DNA of 64,000 nt from Evansella halocellulosilytica (GTDB taxonomy: Bacteria; Bacillota; Bacilli; Bacillales; Salisediminibacteriaceae), in NCBI RefSeq assembly GCF_002335745.1, contig NZ_NIST01000001.1, forward strand, positions 727,641 to 791,640. Reading direction: 5' to 3'. The notes under the pieces were generated by a model. It did no database searches. It was not told where the DNA came from and worked only from the letters and a program-made list of their open reading frames with translations. Position 1 is the first letter of the stretch; every line of letters begins with the position of its first letter. Below, piece after piece: positions 21,748 through 30,700 of this stretch. The translations under genes were made by a program, and so were the position numbers.

Positions 21748-22401
21748 GTGGCTTTAAACCTCATCGAGAATAAACTGCAAGCCAAATATGACGAGACAGA
21801 AGACGAAACCCTCGTTGAATATGTGCGAGAAGGCGACAGCACTGCGCTTGAGTATTTAATTAATAAGTATAAGAACTTCGTACGCGCAAAGGCAAGGTCC
21901 TATTTTTTAATCGGTGCTGATCACGAGGATATCGTTCAGGAAGGCATGATTGGTTTATACAAAGCAATTCGTGATTTTAAAGGGGACAAGCTTTCTTCAT
22001 TTAAAGCATTTGCAGAACTATGTATTACTCGCCAAATTATTACGGCAATAAAAACAGCTACAAGACAAAAGCATATTCCATTGAACTCATATGTTTCGTT
22101 GGACAAGCCGATATATGATGAAGAATCCGACCGAACTTTATTAGATGTGATTTGTGGATCACGAGTAAGTGACCCTGAAGAGCTTCTAATTAATCAGGAA
22201 GAATTCGATGATATTGAATTAAAAATGGGAGAAATTTTAAGTGACCTGGAACGAAAAGTATTAATGCTTTATCTTGATGGGCGAAGTTACCAGGAAATTT
22301 CCGTAGATTTAGACCGTCATGTAAAATCAATAGATAATGCTCTTCAGCGTGTTAAACGCAAGCTTGAGAGATACGTTGAACTAAAAGGGGTAAAACTTTA
22401 A
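21748..22401 (+). CDS. sigH: RNA polymerase sigma factor SigH
   Basis: SigH (sigma-30) directs transition-state, competence and early sporulation genes in Bacillus. The 217-residue protein has sigma-70 region 2 (residues about 25-95, including DHEDIVQEGMIGLYKAI, then SFKAFAELCITRQI) and region 4 (about 160-210, LSDLERKVLMLYLDGRSYQEI). GTG start follows GGTCGGAGGGA. It is monocistronic between its own promoter and a strong terminator. Its presence suggests a spore-forming lineage. Confidence 0.97.
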   Translation: MALNLIENKLQAKYDETEDETLVEYVREGDSTALEYLINKYKNFVRAKARSYFLIGADHEDIVQEGMIGLYKAIRDFKGDKLSSFKAFAELCITRQIITAIKTATRQKHIPLNSYVSLDKPIYDEESDRTLLDVICGSRVSDPEELLINQEEFDDIELKMGEILSDLERKVLMLYLDGRSYQEISVDLDRHVKSIDNALQRVKRKLERYVELKGVKL

Positions 22402-22419
22402 AAACTTTGAAACAACTGC

Positions 22420-22454
22420 AAGAAAAACAGGGAGATAGCCCTGTTTTTCTTTTA
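22420..22454 (+). terminator. Terminator of sigH
   Basis: AAGAAAAACAGGG and CCCTGTTTTTCTT are perfect 13-nt arms around AGATAG, followed by TT. It lies 19 nt after the sigH stop. Confidence 0.93.
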
Positions 22455-22569
22455 CACCTTTACATGGTTGATCCATTTATTTATAAAGTCTGAACAAAGA
22501 GTATCGATAACTTCAATTTTTCACTTATGAAAACGACCGATAAGGTCGACAATGAAGGTAGGGCAGTGA

Positions 22570-22597
22570 TTGACATATAGCCAAGCACTGTGATAAG
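22570..22597 (+). promoter_or_regulatory. Candidate promoter of rpmGB-secE-nusG
   Basis: A consensus TTGACA (22570-22575) is followed after 16 nt by GATAAG (22592-22597). The -10 is imperfect. It lies 50 nt before rpmGB. Confidence 0.55.
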
Positions 22598-22646
22598 TTT
22601 TAAAAGTATGTATGTATGAAACGTAAGGTGAAAAAGGAGACGGACG

Positions 22647-22796
22647 ATGTCTAAAAAAATTGTCCTAGCGTGTTCACATTGTCATTCACGTAATTATTCT
22701 ACAAATAAAACGATGCAACAACAAGGAGAAAGACTCCAAGTAAAGAAATATTGTAAAGCTTGCGGAACCCATACAATTCATATGGAGTCGAAATAG
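22647..22796 (+). CDS. rpmGB: 50S ribosomal protein L33, zinc form
   Basis: This 49-residue gene encodes a small L33 paralogue with two CxxC pairs (C9/C12 and C36/C39), the zinc-containing C+ form. It starts [17 protein letters not shown] after AAAAAGGAG and ends at TAG 22796. The position before secE is conserved in Bacillus. Zinc-free L33 paralogues, if any, lie outside the window. Confidence 0.94.
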   Translation: MSKKIVLACSHCHSRNYSTNKTMQQQGERLQVKKYCKACGTHTIHMESK

Positions 22797-22810
22797 ATCG
22801 TATAAATACG

Positions 22811-22943
22811 TGTTCAAAAAGAGGCGAGAAGGCCAAGGCGACGACGTTTTGAGTAGCGGAGCGTATGGTGTTCATACGTGAGTAGGTTAGAAACGAGTCA
22901 ACACAGAAATTAAGAAAGCTATTTTCCCTGGATTTTTTGAACA
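22811..22943 (+). repeat. TGTTCAAAAAG-ended element upstream of secE
   Basis: The ends TGTTCAAAAA (22811-22820) and TTTTTTGAACA (to 22943) are inverted repeats. The interior carries GGCCAAGGCGACGACG and a GAGCGTATG hairpin (CGTATG 22862-22867 with CATACG 22873-22878), then AGTCAACACAGAAA: the same order of parts as the rRNA spacer units. The element ends 38 nt before secE, followed by TCCTC like the nusG and rplJ copies. Open frames across it on the minus strand are not credible. Confidence 0.75.
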
Positions 22944-22981
22944 TCCTCGTACAAAACGTTTAATAATGGAGGTGGCGGCAA

Positions 22982-23176
22982 GTGGCAGAAACGGCTAAAA
23001 AACCTGTGAAGTTTTTAAAAGATGTTTCAACAGAAATGAAAAGGGTCACATGGCCAAATCGAAAAGAGCTGGTTAGATATACAGGAGTTGTCATTGCAAC
23101 TGTAGCATTTATTGCAGTCTTCTTTGCGATTGCAGATTTGGGTATTTCAACGGTAATTCGTACGATTTTAGACTAA
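22982..23176 (+). CDS. secE: Preprotein translocase subunit SecE
   Basis: SecE clamps SecY in the protein-export channel. The 64-residue protein has a basic cytoplasmic segment (VSTEMKRVTWPNRKELVRYT) and one membrane helix (about 36-60), as in the short single-span Gram-positive form. GTG start after GGAGGTGG. It lies in the usual secE-nusG order. Confidence 0.95.
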   Translation: MAETAKKPVKFLKDVSTEMKRVTWPNRKELVRYTGVVIATVAFIAVFFAIADLGISTVIRTILD

Positions 23177-23184
23177 AAAGAGCT

Positions 23185-23358
23185 TGTTTAAAAAAGAGGA
23201 TAATAAAGGTCGAATCGCTCAAAACACCACAGTATGGAGAATTAGTACGAATAGTGGTTAACGTATGAGTATCGCAAAACACTTTCCCTGCGGACGAATA
23301 ATCACTGGGACGTATCAACGATGAGATTCGACTACTTTTTTCTGGAACTTTTTGAACA
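23185..23358 (+). repeat. TGTTTAAAAA-ended element upstream of nusG
   Basis: Left end TGTTTAAAAAAGAGGAT (from 23185) and right end CTTTTTGAACATCCTC (terminal repeat closing at 23358) pair as inverted repeats over about 15 nt. The 174-nt element fills nearly all of the secE-nusG gap. The interior differs from the secE copy and has no reading frame of note. Confidence 0.65.
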
Positions 23359-23417
23359 TCCTCTGTATGAAAATTTGAAGCGGTTAGAGGAGGGAAGGAC
23401 GAAACTGTCCTGAACGC

Positions 23418-23951
23418 ATGGAAAAGAATTGGTACGTCGTTCACACTTATTCTGGTTACGAGAATAAAGTAAAGACGAATTTAGAAAAACGAGTAGAATC
23501 GATGGAAATGACTGATAAGATTTTCCGCGTCCTCGTTCCAGTAGAAGAAGAAACAGAAGTAAAAAATGGAAAAAGCAAGCAAGTAACCAAAAAAGTGTTT
23601 CCAGGTTACGTCATTGTGGAAATGGTTATGACAGATGATTCCTGGTATGTTGTACGTAACACTCCTGGTGTCACGGGATTCGTCGGCTCTACAGGTGCTG
23701 GATCGAAACCGACTCCGCTTCTTCCAGAAGAAGCGGACAACATTCTGCGTCAAATGGGTGTAGAAGCTCCGAAAGCTGATGTGGACTTTGAAATTAAAGA
23801 ATCTGTTAAAGTGAAAGAAGGTCCATTTGCGAACTTTATTGGTTCAATAGAAGACATTTACCCGGATAAACAAAAGCTAAAAGTACATGTTAATATGTTC
23901 GGAAGAGAAACACCCGTTGAGCTTGAATTCAATCAAGTTGAAAAAATCTAA
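23418..23951 (+). CDS. nusG: Transcription elongation/pausing factor NusG
   Basis: NusG binds RNA polymerase and modulates pausing, termination and transcription-translation coupling. The 177-residue protein has the NGN domain (1-115, beginning MEKNWYVVHTYSGYENKVK) and a C-terminal KOW domain (about 125-177, VKEGPFANFIGSIEDIYPDK). The start is fixed by homology, but the only good Shine-Dalgarno, GGAGGGAAGGA, is about 20 nt upstream, unusually far. The spacing may reflect the repeat element inserted before the gene. Confidence 0.96.
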   Translation: MEKNWYVVHTYSGYENKVKTNLEKRVESMEMTDKIFRVLVPVEEETEVKNGKSKQVTKKVFPGYVIVEMVMTDDSWYVVRNTPGVTGFVGSTGAGSKPTPLLPEEADNILRQMGVEAPKADVDFEIKESVKVKEGPFANFIGSIEDIYPDKQKLKVHVNMFGRETPVELEFNQVEKI

Positions 23952-23963
23952 TTTGAAAATGAC

Positions 23964-23992
23964 TTGATATATGTTGAATGAAGTGATAAAAT
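23964..23992 (+). promoter_or_regulatory. Promoter of rplK-rplA
   Basis: TTGATA (23964-23969) and TAAAAT (23987-23992) are separated by 17 nt, starting 12 nt after nusG. The leader runs about 125 nt to rplK. Confidence 0.7.
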
Positions 23993-24008
23993 TTGAATGT
24001 TGTTAATG

Positions 24009-24036
24009 AACGTGGACATATCGTTCACGTTTTTTC
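24009..24036 (+). terminator. Hairpin with T run in the rplK leader
   Basis: AACGTG (24009-24014) can pair with CACGTT (24026-24031), followed by Ts and then CC. It lies just downstream of the predicted start, so it could end nusG transcripts or act as a weak attenuator for rplK. The stem is only 6 bp. Confidence 0.5.
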
Positions 24037-24125
24037 CTGCAGTAATGCAGACATATGAGTGGGAGAGTAGAACAGTGAAATGTTTGCTCGGTTTACCACA
24101 TCACGGACTTAAGGAGGTGTGTCGC

Positions 24126-24551
24126 GTGGCTAAAAAGGTCATTAAAGTTGTTAAGTTACAAATCCCAGCTGGAAAGGCGAACCCAGCTCCACCTGTTGGT
24201 CCAGCTTTAGGTCAAGCAGGTATTAACATTATGGGATTCTGTAAGGAGTTTAACGCTCGTACACAAGAACAAGCGGGCTTAATTATCCCAGTAGAGATTA
24301 CGGTATTTGAAGACCGTTCATTTACATTTATCACTAAAACTCCACCTGCAGCAGTTCTACTTAAGAAAGCAGCTGGAATTGAAACTGCATCTGGAGAGCC
24401 TAACCGAAACAAGGTGGCTACATTGAAACGTGATAAAGTACGCGAGATCGCGGAAACTAAAATGCCAGACTTAAATGCTGCAGATGTTGAAGCGGCTATG
24501 CGTATGGTAGAAGGTACTGCCCGAAGCATGGGAATTGTTATCGAAGATTAA
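24126..24551 (+). CDS. rplK: 50S ribosomal protein L11
   Basis: L11 forms the GTPase-associated centre stalk base with 23S rRNA and L10/L12. The 141-residue product starts [20 protein letters not shown] (GTG 24126), which has AAGGAGGTG (24111-24119) at proper distance; the longer frame from 23997 lacks homology. Conserved [21 protein letters not shown] and the C-terminal RNA-binding domain are present. Confidence 0.98.
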   Translation: MAKKVIKVVKLQIPAGKANPAPPVGPALGQAGINIMGFCKEFNARTQEQAGLIIPVEITVFEDRSFTFITKTPPAAVLLKKAAGIETASGEPNRNKVATLKRDKVREIAETKMPDLNAADVEAAMRMVEGTARSMGIVIED

Positions 24552-24573
24552 TTGATACCCATGTTTGAAGATG

Positions 24574-24630
24574 AAGGTTGCGAGTAAAGGATGTTGATCC
24601 TGCCTATTAAACAATTAGGTTCGCAACCTT
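24574..24630 (+). promoter_or_regulatory. Leader hairpin between rplK and rplA
   Basis: AAGGTTGCGA (24574-24583) and TCGCAACCTT (24621-24630) form a perfect 10-bp stem enclosing about 37 nt, 45 nt before the rplA site. Ribosomal protein L1 regulates its own mRNA in many bacteria; this structure is a candidate L1 target, but I could not verify the L1 recognition motif. Confidence 0.6.
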
Positions 24631-24680
24631 TATTAGTGGGAGGTCTAACCGCTAAAACCACAATCGAGGAGGAAATGAAA

Positions 24681-25373
24681 TTGGCTAAAGGTAAAAAATA
24701 CCAAGATGCACTGAAAGTCGTTGACCGTGAAAAAGTTTACGATGTAAAAGAAGCAGTGGAACTTGTTAAGAAAACAGCGACAGCAAAGTTTGATGAAACA
24801 GTAGAACTTGCTGCGCGTCTAGGCGTAGATCCGAAGAAAGCAGACCAACAAATCCGTGGTGCTGTTGTACTTCCGAACGGAACAGGTAAAACTCAACGAG
24901 TGCTTGTATTCGCAAAAGGAGACAAAGCGAAGGAAGCGGAAGCTGCTGGTGCAGATTATGTTGGAGAAGAAGACTTAATCAACAAAGTAAACCAAGGATG
25001 GTTTGAATTTGATGTTGTTGTTGCAACACCAGACATGATGGCACAAGTAGGTAAACTTGGTCGTGTACTAGGACCAAAAGGTCTTATGCCAAACCCTAAG
25101 ACAGGTACTGTAACGTTCGATGTTGAAAAAGCAGTGAACGAAATCAAAGCAGGTAAAGTTGAATACCGTGTTGATAAGCAAGGAAATATCCATGTACCAA
25201 TCGGGAAAGTTTCTTTCGACAATGACAAGCTTGTTGAAAACTTCGAAACAATGGTTGATACATTGATGAAAGCAAAGCCTGCAGCTGCAAAAGGAACATA
25301 CATGCGCAACGTTGCGATTGCTTCAACAATGGGACCTGGTCTAAAGGTAAATGTTTCTAGCTACAAACAATAA
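24681..25373 (+). CDS. rplA: 50S ribosomal protein L1
   Basis: L1 forms the mobile stalk that moves deacylated tRNA from the E site. The 230-residue form begins [12 protein letters not shown] at TTG 24681, 7 nt after GAGGAGGA. ATG 24675 is only one or two bases from the ribosome site, and the upstream frame to 24591 covers the leader hairpin; both are rejected. Conserved [12 protein letters not shown] and [15 protein letters not shown] are present. Confidence 0.95.
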   Translation: MAKGKKYQDALKVVDREKVYDVKEAVELVKKTATAKFDETVELAARLGVDPKKADQQIRGAVVLPNGTGKTQRVLVFAKGDKAKEAEAAGADYVGEEDLINKVNQGWFEFDVVVATPDMMAQVGKLGRVLGPKGLMPNPKTGTVTFDVEKAVNEIKAGKVEYRVDKQGNIHVPIGKVSFDNDKLVENFETMVDTLMKAKPAAAKGTYMRNVAIASTMGPGLKVNVSSYKQ

Positions 25374-25380
25374 TTAGATG

Positions 25381-25409
25381 TTGACTTCGATTATCGAAGT
25401 AGATATACT
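25381..25409 (+). promoter_or_regulatory. Promoter of rplJ-rplL
   Basis: TTGACT (25381-25386) and TATACT (25404-25409) are exactly 17 nt apart, just after rplA. It drives the L10 leader and rplJL. Confidence 0.85.
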
Positions 25410-25430
25410 ATTTTTTGTGAACAAAATAAC

Positions 25431-25560
25431 TCGTCATACCGTAGACAGCAGGTGCGGTTTCCGCTTAATTTCCTGCCGAGGTAAGTAACGTATAGATCCT
25501 AGTAAGATAGAGTGATCGATCATTACTGCCTCCGTGTGTCTGCATGGAGGCATTTTTTAT
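25431..25560 (+). promoter_or_regulatory. Ribosomal L10 leader with terminator
   Basis: The segment CGTAGACAGCAGGTGCGG, then TTTCCTGCCGAGGTAA, matches the conserved L10 leader of Firmicutes, where the L10(L12)4 complex binds to repress its own synthesis. It ends in an intrinsic terminator, TGCCTCCGTG (25527-25536) with its partner ending GGAGGCA (to 25552) and six T. Binding of L10 would favour termination. A 44-bp repeat element separates the leader from rplJ. Confidence 0.9.
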
Positions 25561-25566
25561 GGTGCG

Positions 25567-25610
25567 TGTTCAAAAAAAGGTGGGATTGTTGTTCCTAGAC
25601 TTTTTGAACA
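25567..25610 (+). repeat. Short TGTTCAAAAA hairpin element upstream of rplJ
   Basis: TGTTCAAAAA (25567-25576) and TTTTTGAACA (25601-25610) are perfect 10-nt inverted repeats around 24 nt. It lies between the L10-leader terminator and the rplJ ribosome site, 48 nt before the start codon, and is followed by TCCTC as in the secE and nusG copies. Confidence 0.8.
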
Positions 25611-25658
25611 TCCTCTAATACGGTACGGTATGAACAATCTTGCACAGGAGGTGTCATG

Positions 25659-26159
25659 ATGAGCGCTGTTATCGAAAAGAAAAAGCAAGTTGTTGATGAA
25701 ATTACAACAAAGCTTAAAGAAAGCCAATCTACAATTGTTGTAGACTATCGTGGACTTGATGTTGCCGAGGTGACTGAACTTCGTAAACAACTACGTGAAG
25801 CGAATGTAGACTTTAAAGTTTACAAAAACTCAATGGTTCGCCGTGCGACCGCTGAGGCTGGCTTAACTGAAATTGATGAGCAATTAGTAGGACCGACTGC
25901 GATTGCATTCAGTAACGATGATGTGATTGCTCCTGCGAAAGTGTTAAATAACTTCGCTAAAGACCACAAAGACCTTGAATTGAAAGCTGGAATTATTGAA
26001 GGTCGAGTAGCTACTTTAGAAGAGGTTAAAGCACTAGCGGAACTTCCATCTCGCGACGGATTACTTGCAATGCTACTCAGCGTTATGCAAGCTCCAGTAC
26101 GAAACTTTGCATTGGCGACAAAAGCTGTTGCAGAGCAAAAAGAAGAACAAGGTGCATAA
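25659..26159 (+). CDS. rplJ: 50S ribosomal protein L10
   Basis: L10 anchors L7/L12 dimers to the ribosome and, with them, represses its own leader. The 166-residue product matches B. subtilis L10 in length. ATG 25659 is preferred to ATG 25656 because CAGGAGG ends 8 nt before it. Conserved [21 protein letters not shown] and the C-terminal L12-binding helix are present. Confidence 0.97.
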   Translation: MSAVIEKKKQVVDEITTKLKESQSTIVVDYRGLDVAEVTELRKQLREANVDFKVYKNSMVRRATAEAGLTEIDEQLVGPTAIAFSNDDVIAPAKVLNNFAKDHKDLELKAGIIEGRVATLEEVKALAELPSRDGLLAMLLSVMQAPVRNFALATKAVAEQKEEQGA

Positions 26160-26225
26160 TCAACGAATACCGATGTGCAGCCTAACGGTTTAAAATAATT
26201 ATATTTAATAGGAGGAAAAGTAAAA

Positions 26226-26591
26226 ATGACTAAAGAGCAAATTATTGATGCTATTAAAGAAATGTCTGTTTTAGAGTTAAACGATCTAGTTAAAGCGATC
26301 GAGGAAGAATTTGGAGTAGAAGCTGCGGCTCCTGTAGCTGTTGCTGGCGGTGCTGCTGCTGAAGGTGCAGCAGAAGAAAAAACTGAGTTTGACGTAGTAC
26401 TTGAAGAAGCTGGCGGTTCTAAGATCAACGTAATCAAAGTTGTTCGTGAAATCACTGGCCTTGGCTTGAAAGACGCAAAAGCTCTTGTAGACGGAGCGCC
26501 TGATACACTTAAAGAAGGTGTTGCGAAAGAAGAAGCTGAAGAAATGAAAGCTAAGCTAGAAGAAGCTGGCGCGAAAATCGAGCTTAAGTAA
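26226..26591 (+). CDS. rplL: 50S ribosomal protein L7/L12
   Basis: L7/L12 is the multi-copy stalk protein that recruits translational GTPases. The 121-residue protein has the N-terminal dimerisation domain (1-33), an alanine-rich hinge (about 35-53) and the C-terminal factor-binding domain with [21 protein letters not shown] strong TAGGAGGAAAA site precedes it. Confidence 0.98.
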   Translation: MTKEQIIDAIKEMSVLELNDLVKAIEEEFGVEAAAPVAVAGGAAAEGAAEEKTEFDVVLEEAGGSKINVIKVVREITGLGLKDAKALVDGAPDTLKEGVAKEEAEEMKAKLEEAGAKIELK

Positions 26592-26606
26592 GCTTGATCG
26601 ATGATA

Positions 26607-26642
26607 GAAAAAACTCGCTTTGATATCAAAGCGAGTTTTTTG
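26607..26642 (+). terminator. Terminator of rplJL
   Basis: AAAAACTCGCTTTGA and TCAAAGCGAGTTTTT form a perfect 15-bp stem with a 2-nt loop; the A/T ends make it usable in either direction. It lies 16 nt after rplL. Confidence 0.93.
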
Positions 26643-26711
26643 AACTTTGTTGTTATATAACGGTTATATTATTTTTCTTATGACAACAATGGTATACGTG
26701 TAGGTGAAGAA

Positions 26712-27359
26712 ATGAGAACAAAACGATGGGGGGGCGTTGTATTGTCCAATCATTATTACTCGGAGAAACCTCAAGTAGAAAGTCAACGGGAACAAATCGA
26801 TGATGAGATTAATGGGGAAGTATTTAAATTTACGGTGGATCGCGGTGTGTTTTCTAGAAAAGGGGTAGACTTCGGGTCAAAATTATTAATTGAAACGTTC
26901 GATGATGAATCTCTTGTCGACGGACCGATAGCAGATGTTGGATGCGGCTGGGGACCAATCGGTATTGCTCTTGCTAAAGCATATCGTGAACGAACTATGT
27001 ACATGTTTGACATTAATGAACGCGCAGTTGAATTATCAACAGAGAATGCGAAGAGTAATCAAGTGAAAAATGTAAAGATTGAACCAAACAACTTATTGGA
27101 TGGTCAGTCAAATGCATTTTTCGCGGCAATCGTGTCGAATCCTCCGATTAGAGCAGGGAAAGACATCGTGTTTAAATTGTATGAGCAAGCAGTTAAGTCA
27201 TTGAAGCTTGAAGGGGAGCTTTGGCTTGTCATCCAAAAGAAACAAGGGGCAGCATCGACAGTAAAAAAGCTTGAAGAGTTAGGTTTAGATGTGAATGTTT
27301 TGAAGAAATCGAAAGGCTATCAAATCATTAGAGGAAAAAAGATTGACTCCGAAAGTTAG
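26712..27359 (+). CDS. Class I SAM-dependent methyltransferase, RsmC-like (YbxB)
   Basis: The protein contains the RsmC/YbxB pattern: HYYSEKP near the start, GVFSRKGVDFGSKLLIE, SAM site VGCGWGPIGIALA and the NPP catalytic-loop motif (NPPIRAGK). It probably methylates a guanine in 16S rRNA, by analogy with RsmC. ATG 26712 has AGGTG 5-6 nt upstream. TTG 26742 would give a start (LSNHYYSEKP) closer to B. subtilis YbxB but follows only a G run, so the true start is uncertain. It stands between rplL and rpoB, as in Bacillus. Confidence 0.88.
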   Translation: MRTKRWGGVVLSNHYYSEKPQVESQREQIDDEINGEVFKFTVDRGVFSRKGVDFGSKLLIETFDDESLVDGPIADVGCGWGPIGIALAKAYRERTMYMFDINERAVELSTENAKSNQVKNVKIEPNNLLDGQSNAFFAAIVSNPPIRAGKDIVFKLYEQAVKSLKLEGELWLVIQKKQGAASTVKKLEELGLDVNVLKKSKGYQIIRGKKIDSES

Positions 27360-27766
27360 TTATGTTAATGTTATTTAATGCGTATGAATATAAAGTTGAA
27401 AATGGGGCAAATATGCTTTTGAATCAAAACGTAGTTTGTGGCTGAGGAAAAGGGCGCAGGACTTTGTTTTGTTTATGATATTTTACAACTCATTTAAAAA
27501 TGATCATTGTACAAAATAGGTGATGTGTATAAAAAGGGTGAATTTGGACAAACTATTAACGTCTTTTATGCCTTTTCAAGGTATAAGTCTTACAGACCCT
27601 TTTTTTGTTTTTTTTACATATGAAAACAATGCTTTTCATAAAAAAGATGACATCATTTTCATAAGAAAAAAGTAATGCCTTTAATTTTGTGTGTCAAAGG
27701 GTGGATCTACAAATCGTATACCATCCTTATGATGATAAAAACGTTAGTTTTTAAGGGGTGAATCAG
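27360..27766 (+). other. rpoB upstream region
   Basis: No gene is supported in these 407 nt. The region is AT-rich and holds a terminator-like attenuator candidate (27531-27618) and, after it, a small hairpin ATGAAAA/TTTTCAT (about 27620-27640). I could not place a convincing sigma-A promoter, although rpoB must have one here or read through from rplJL. Confidence 0.6.
27531..27618 (+). terminator. Candidate attenuator in the rpoBC leader
   Basis: AAAAAGGGT (27531-27539) can pair with ACCCTTTTTT (27597-27606); inside it, ATGCCTT and AAGGTAT form a second stem. A long T-rich run (TTTTTTGTTTTTTTT) follows. It would stop transcription about 150 nt before rpoB unless relieved. The function is inferred. 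Confidence 0.55.
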
Positions 27767-30700
27767 TTGACAGGTCAACTAGTTCAGTATGGACGCCACC
27801 GCCAGAGAAGGAGCTATGCCCGCATCAATGAAGTGTTGGATCTTCCGAACTTGATCGAGATTCAAACTGCTTCTTATCAATGGTTTCTTGATGAGGGTAT
27901 TCGCGAAATGTTTGGAGATATTTCGCCAATTGAAGATTTTACTGGTAATTTGGTGCTCGAGTTTATCGATTATAGCTTAGGAGAACCGAAATATTCAGTA
28001 GAAGATTCCAAAGAACGGGATGTAACATATTCAGCTCCGCTTCGTGTGAAGGTACGTCTCATTAATAAAGAGACAGGTGAAGTGAAAGAGCAAGAAGTGT
28101 TTATGGGAGACTTCCCTCTCATGACAGATACGGGAACGTTTGTCATTAACGGTGCTGAACGAGTTATCGTTTCACAGCTCGTCCGTTCACCGAGTGTGTA
28201 TTACAGTGAAAAGATGGACAAAAACGGGAAAAAAGGATTCACTGCTACAGTTATTCCGAACCGTGGTGCTTGGTTAGAGTTAGAAACCGATGCGAAAGAT
28301 ATTGTTTATGTTCGTATTGACCGCACAAGAAAAATCCCAGTCACTGTATTATTACGTGCGCTTGGGTTTGGATCGGATCAAGAAATTATTGATTTGTTAG
28401 GTGAAGATGAGTATTTACGAAATACGCTCGAAAAAGACAATACAGACAGCTCTGAAAAAGCGCTTCTGGAAATCTATGAGCGCCTTCGCCCGGGAGAACC
28501 TCCGACAGTCGACAATGCCAAAAGTTTATTAGAATCGCGTTTCTTTGATCCAAAGCGCTATGATCTAGCGAATGTTGGACGTTATAAGATGAACAAAAAA
28601 CTTCATATTAAAAATCGTCTGTTTAATCAGCGCCTTGCAGAAACGCTCGTTGATCCTGATACAGGGGAAGTGTTAGCAGAAGAAGGTGCATTGATCGACC
28701 GTCGATTACTAGATCGACTGCTGCCATATTTAGAAAGCAACGTAGGCTTTAAGCATATTAATCTTCATGGTGGAGTGGTTGACGATGAAGAGGTTGATCT
28801 TCAGTCTGTCTTAATTTACCCTCCAAATGGTACAGAAGAGGACGAGCCGATTCGAGTAATAGGTAATGGGGTTGTAGATAAGTCAGTTAAAAATATTACA
28901 CCAGCTGATATTCTTTCTTCTATTAATTACTTCTTCAACCTATTGCATGGTGTAGGGAACACCGATGATATCGACCATTTAGGAAACCGTCGTCTTCGTA
29001 GTGTCGGTGAACTCTTGCAAAACCAATTCCGTATTGGTTTATCAAGAATGGAGCGAGTTGTCCGTGAACGTATGTCCATTCAAGATGCGAATATGATCAC
29101 ACCGCAGGCATTAATTAATATAAGACCTGTCATTGCTTCGATTAAAGAGTTCTTCGGAAGCTCTCAGTTATCACAGTTTATGGACCAAACGAACCCGTTA
29201 GCTGAGCTAACGCATAAGCGTAGACTTTCTGCCCTTGGACCTGGTGGATTAACGCGTGAACGGGCAGGATTTGAAGTTCGTGACGTACACTATTCCCACT
29301 ATGGACGTATGTGTCCGATTGAAACACCTGAAGGTCCAAACATTGGTTTGATAAACTCTCTATCCAGTTATGCGAAGGTGAACGAATTCGGTTTTATGGA
29401 AACTCCTTATCGTAAGGTTGACCATGAGACAGGTCGAGTAAGTCCTCAATTCGATTATTTGACAGCTGATGAAGAGGATAACTACGTTGTCGCACAAGCG
29501 AACGCGAAGTTAGATGAGAACGGTTCTTTTGTCGACGAAAATATTATTTGCCGCTTCCGTGGTGAAAACATTATCGTCCCACGTGATCGTGTCGATTACA
29601 TGGACGTTTCTCCTAAGCAAGTAGTCTCAGCTGCAACAGCGTGTATTCCTTTCTTAGAAAACGATGACTCCAACCGTGCCTTAATGGGAGCGAACATGCA
29701 ACGTCAAGCTGTTCCACTATTAGAACCGGAATCACCAATTGTCGGTACAGGAATGGAGTACGTATCTGCGAAGGATTCTGGAGCGGCTGTTGTCTCAAAA
29801 ACAAAAGGACGCGTTGAAAGAGTTTCTGCTAAGTATGTTCAACTTCGCAAAATTGAAGAAGTGGATGGAAAAGAAGTAGAAACAGATGTCGTTCGTTACA
29901 ACATGCAAAAGTTTGAAAGGTCGAACCAAGGTACTTGTTACAACCAACGCCCGATTGTCAGTGAAGGAGATATCGTAACTAAAGGCGAAATCCTTGCAGA
30001 TGGTCCTTCGATGGAAAAAGGGGAGATGGCCTTAGGCCGAAACGTGATGGTTGGTTTCATGACTTGGGAAGGTTATAACTATGAGGATGCGATCATTTTA
30101 AGCGAGAGACTCGTTAAAGATGATGTATATACATCTATTCATATTGAAGAGTATGAATCAGAAGCACGTGATACAAAGCTTGGACCAGAAGAAATTACCC
30201 GTGACATTCCAAACGTCGGGGAAGATGCATTGAAGAACCTTGACGAGCGTGGAATTATTCGCGTCGGTGCTGAAGTGAAAGACGGTGACATTCTTGTTGG
30301 TAAAGTAACACCTAAAGGTGTAACGGAACTAACAGCAGAGGAACGCCTTTTACATGCGATCTTCGGAGAAAAAGCTCGTGAAGTTCGTGACACATCACTT
30401 CGTGCACCACACGGTGGAGACGGAATCGTTCTTGATGTAAAAGTTTTCAACCGTGAAGACGGGGATGAACTCCCTCCAGGAGTAAACCAGCTAGTACGTG
30501 TTTACATCGTACAGAAGAGGAAAATTCACGAAGGGGATAAAATGGCTGGTCGTCACGGTAACAAAGGTGTTATTTCCCGAATCTTACCGGAAGAAGATAT
30601 GCCTTACTTACCAGACGGAACACCTATCGACATCATGTTGAACCCGCTCGGTGTACCATCTCGTATGAACATCGGTCAAGTATTGGAATTGCATTTAGGA

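Noticed and set aside
22699-22944. 81-codon minus-strand frame upstream of secE
   Set aside because: It spans the inverted-repeat element and the end of rpmGB; the apparent hydrophobic tail is a by-product of the repeat sequence.
25820-26629. 269-codon minus-strand frame opposite rplJ-rplL
   Set aside because: It is serine/alanine-rich antisense of two well-identified ribosomal protein genes and includes their terminator.
29140-29260. Rifampicin-resistance change in rpoB
   Set aside because: The cluster from [12 protein letters not shown] to [13 protein letters not shown] is identical to the sensitive Bacillus sequence.
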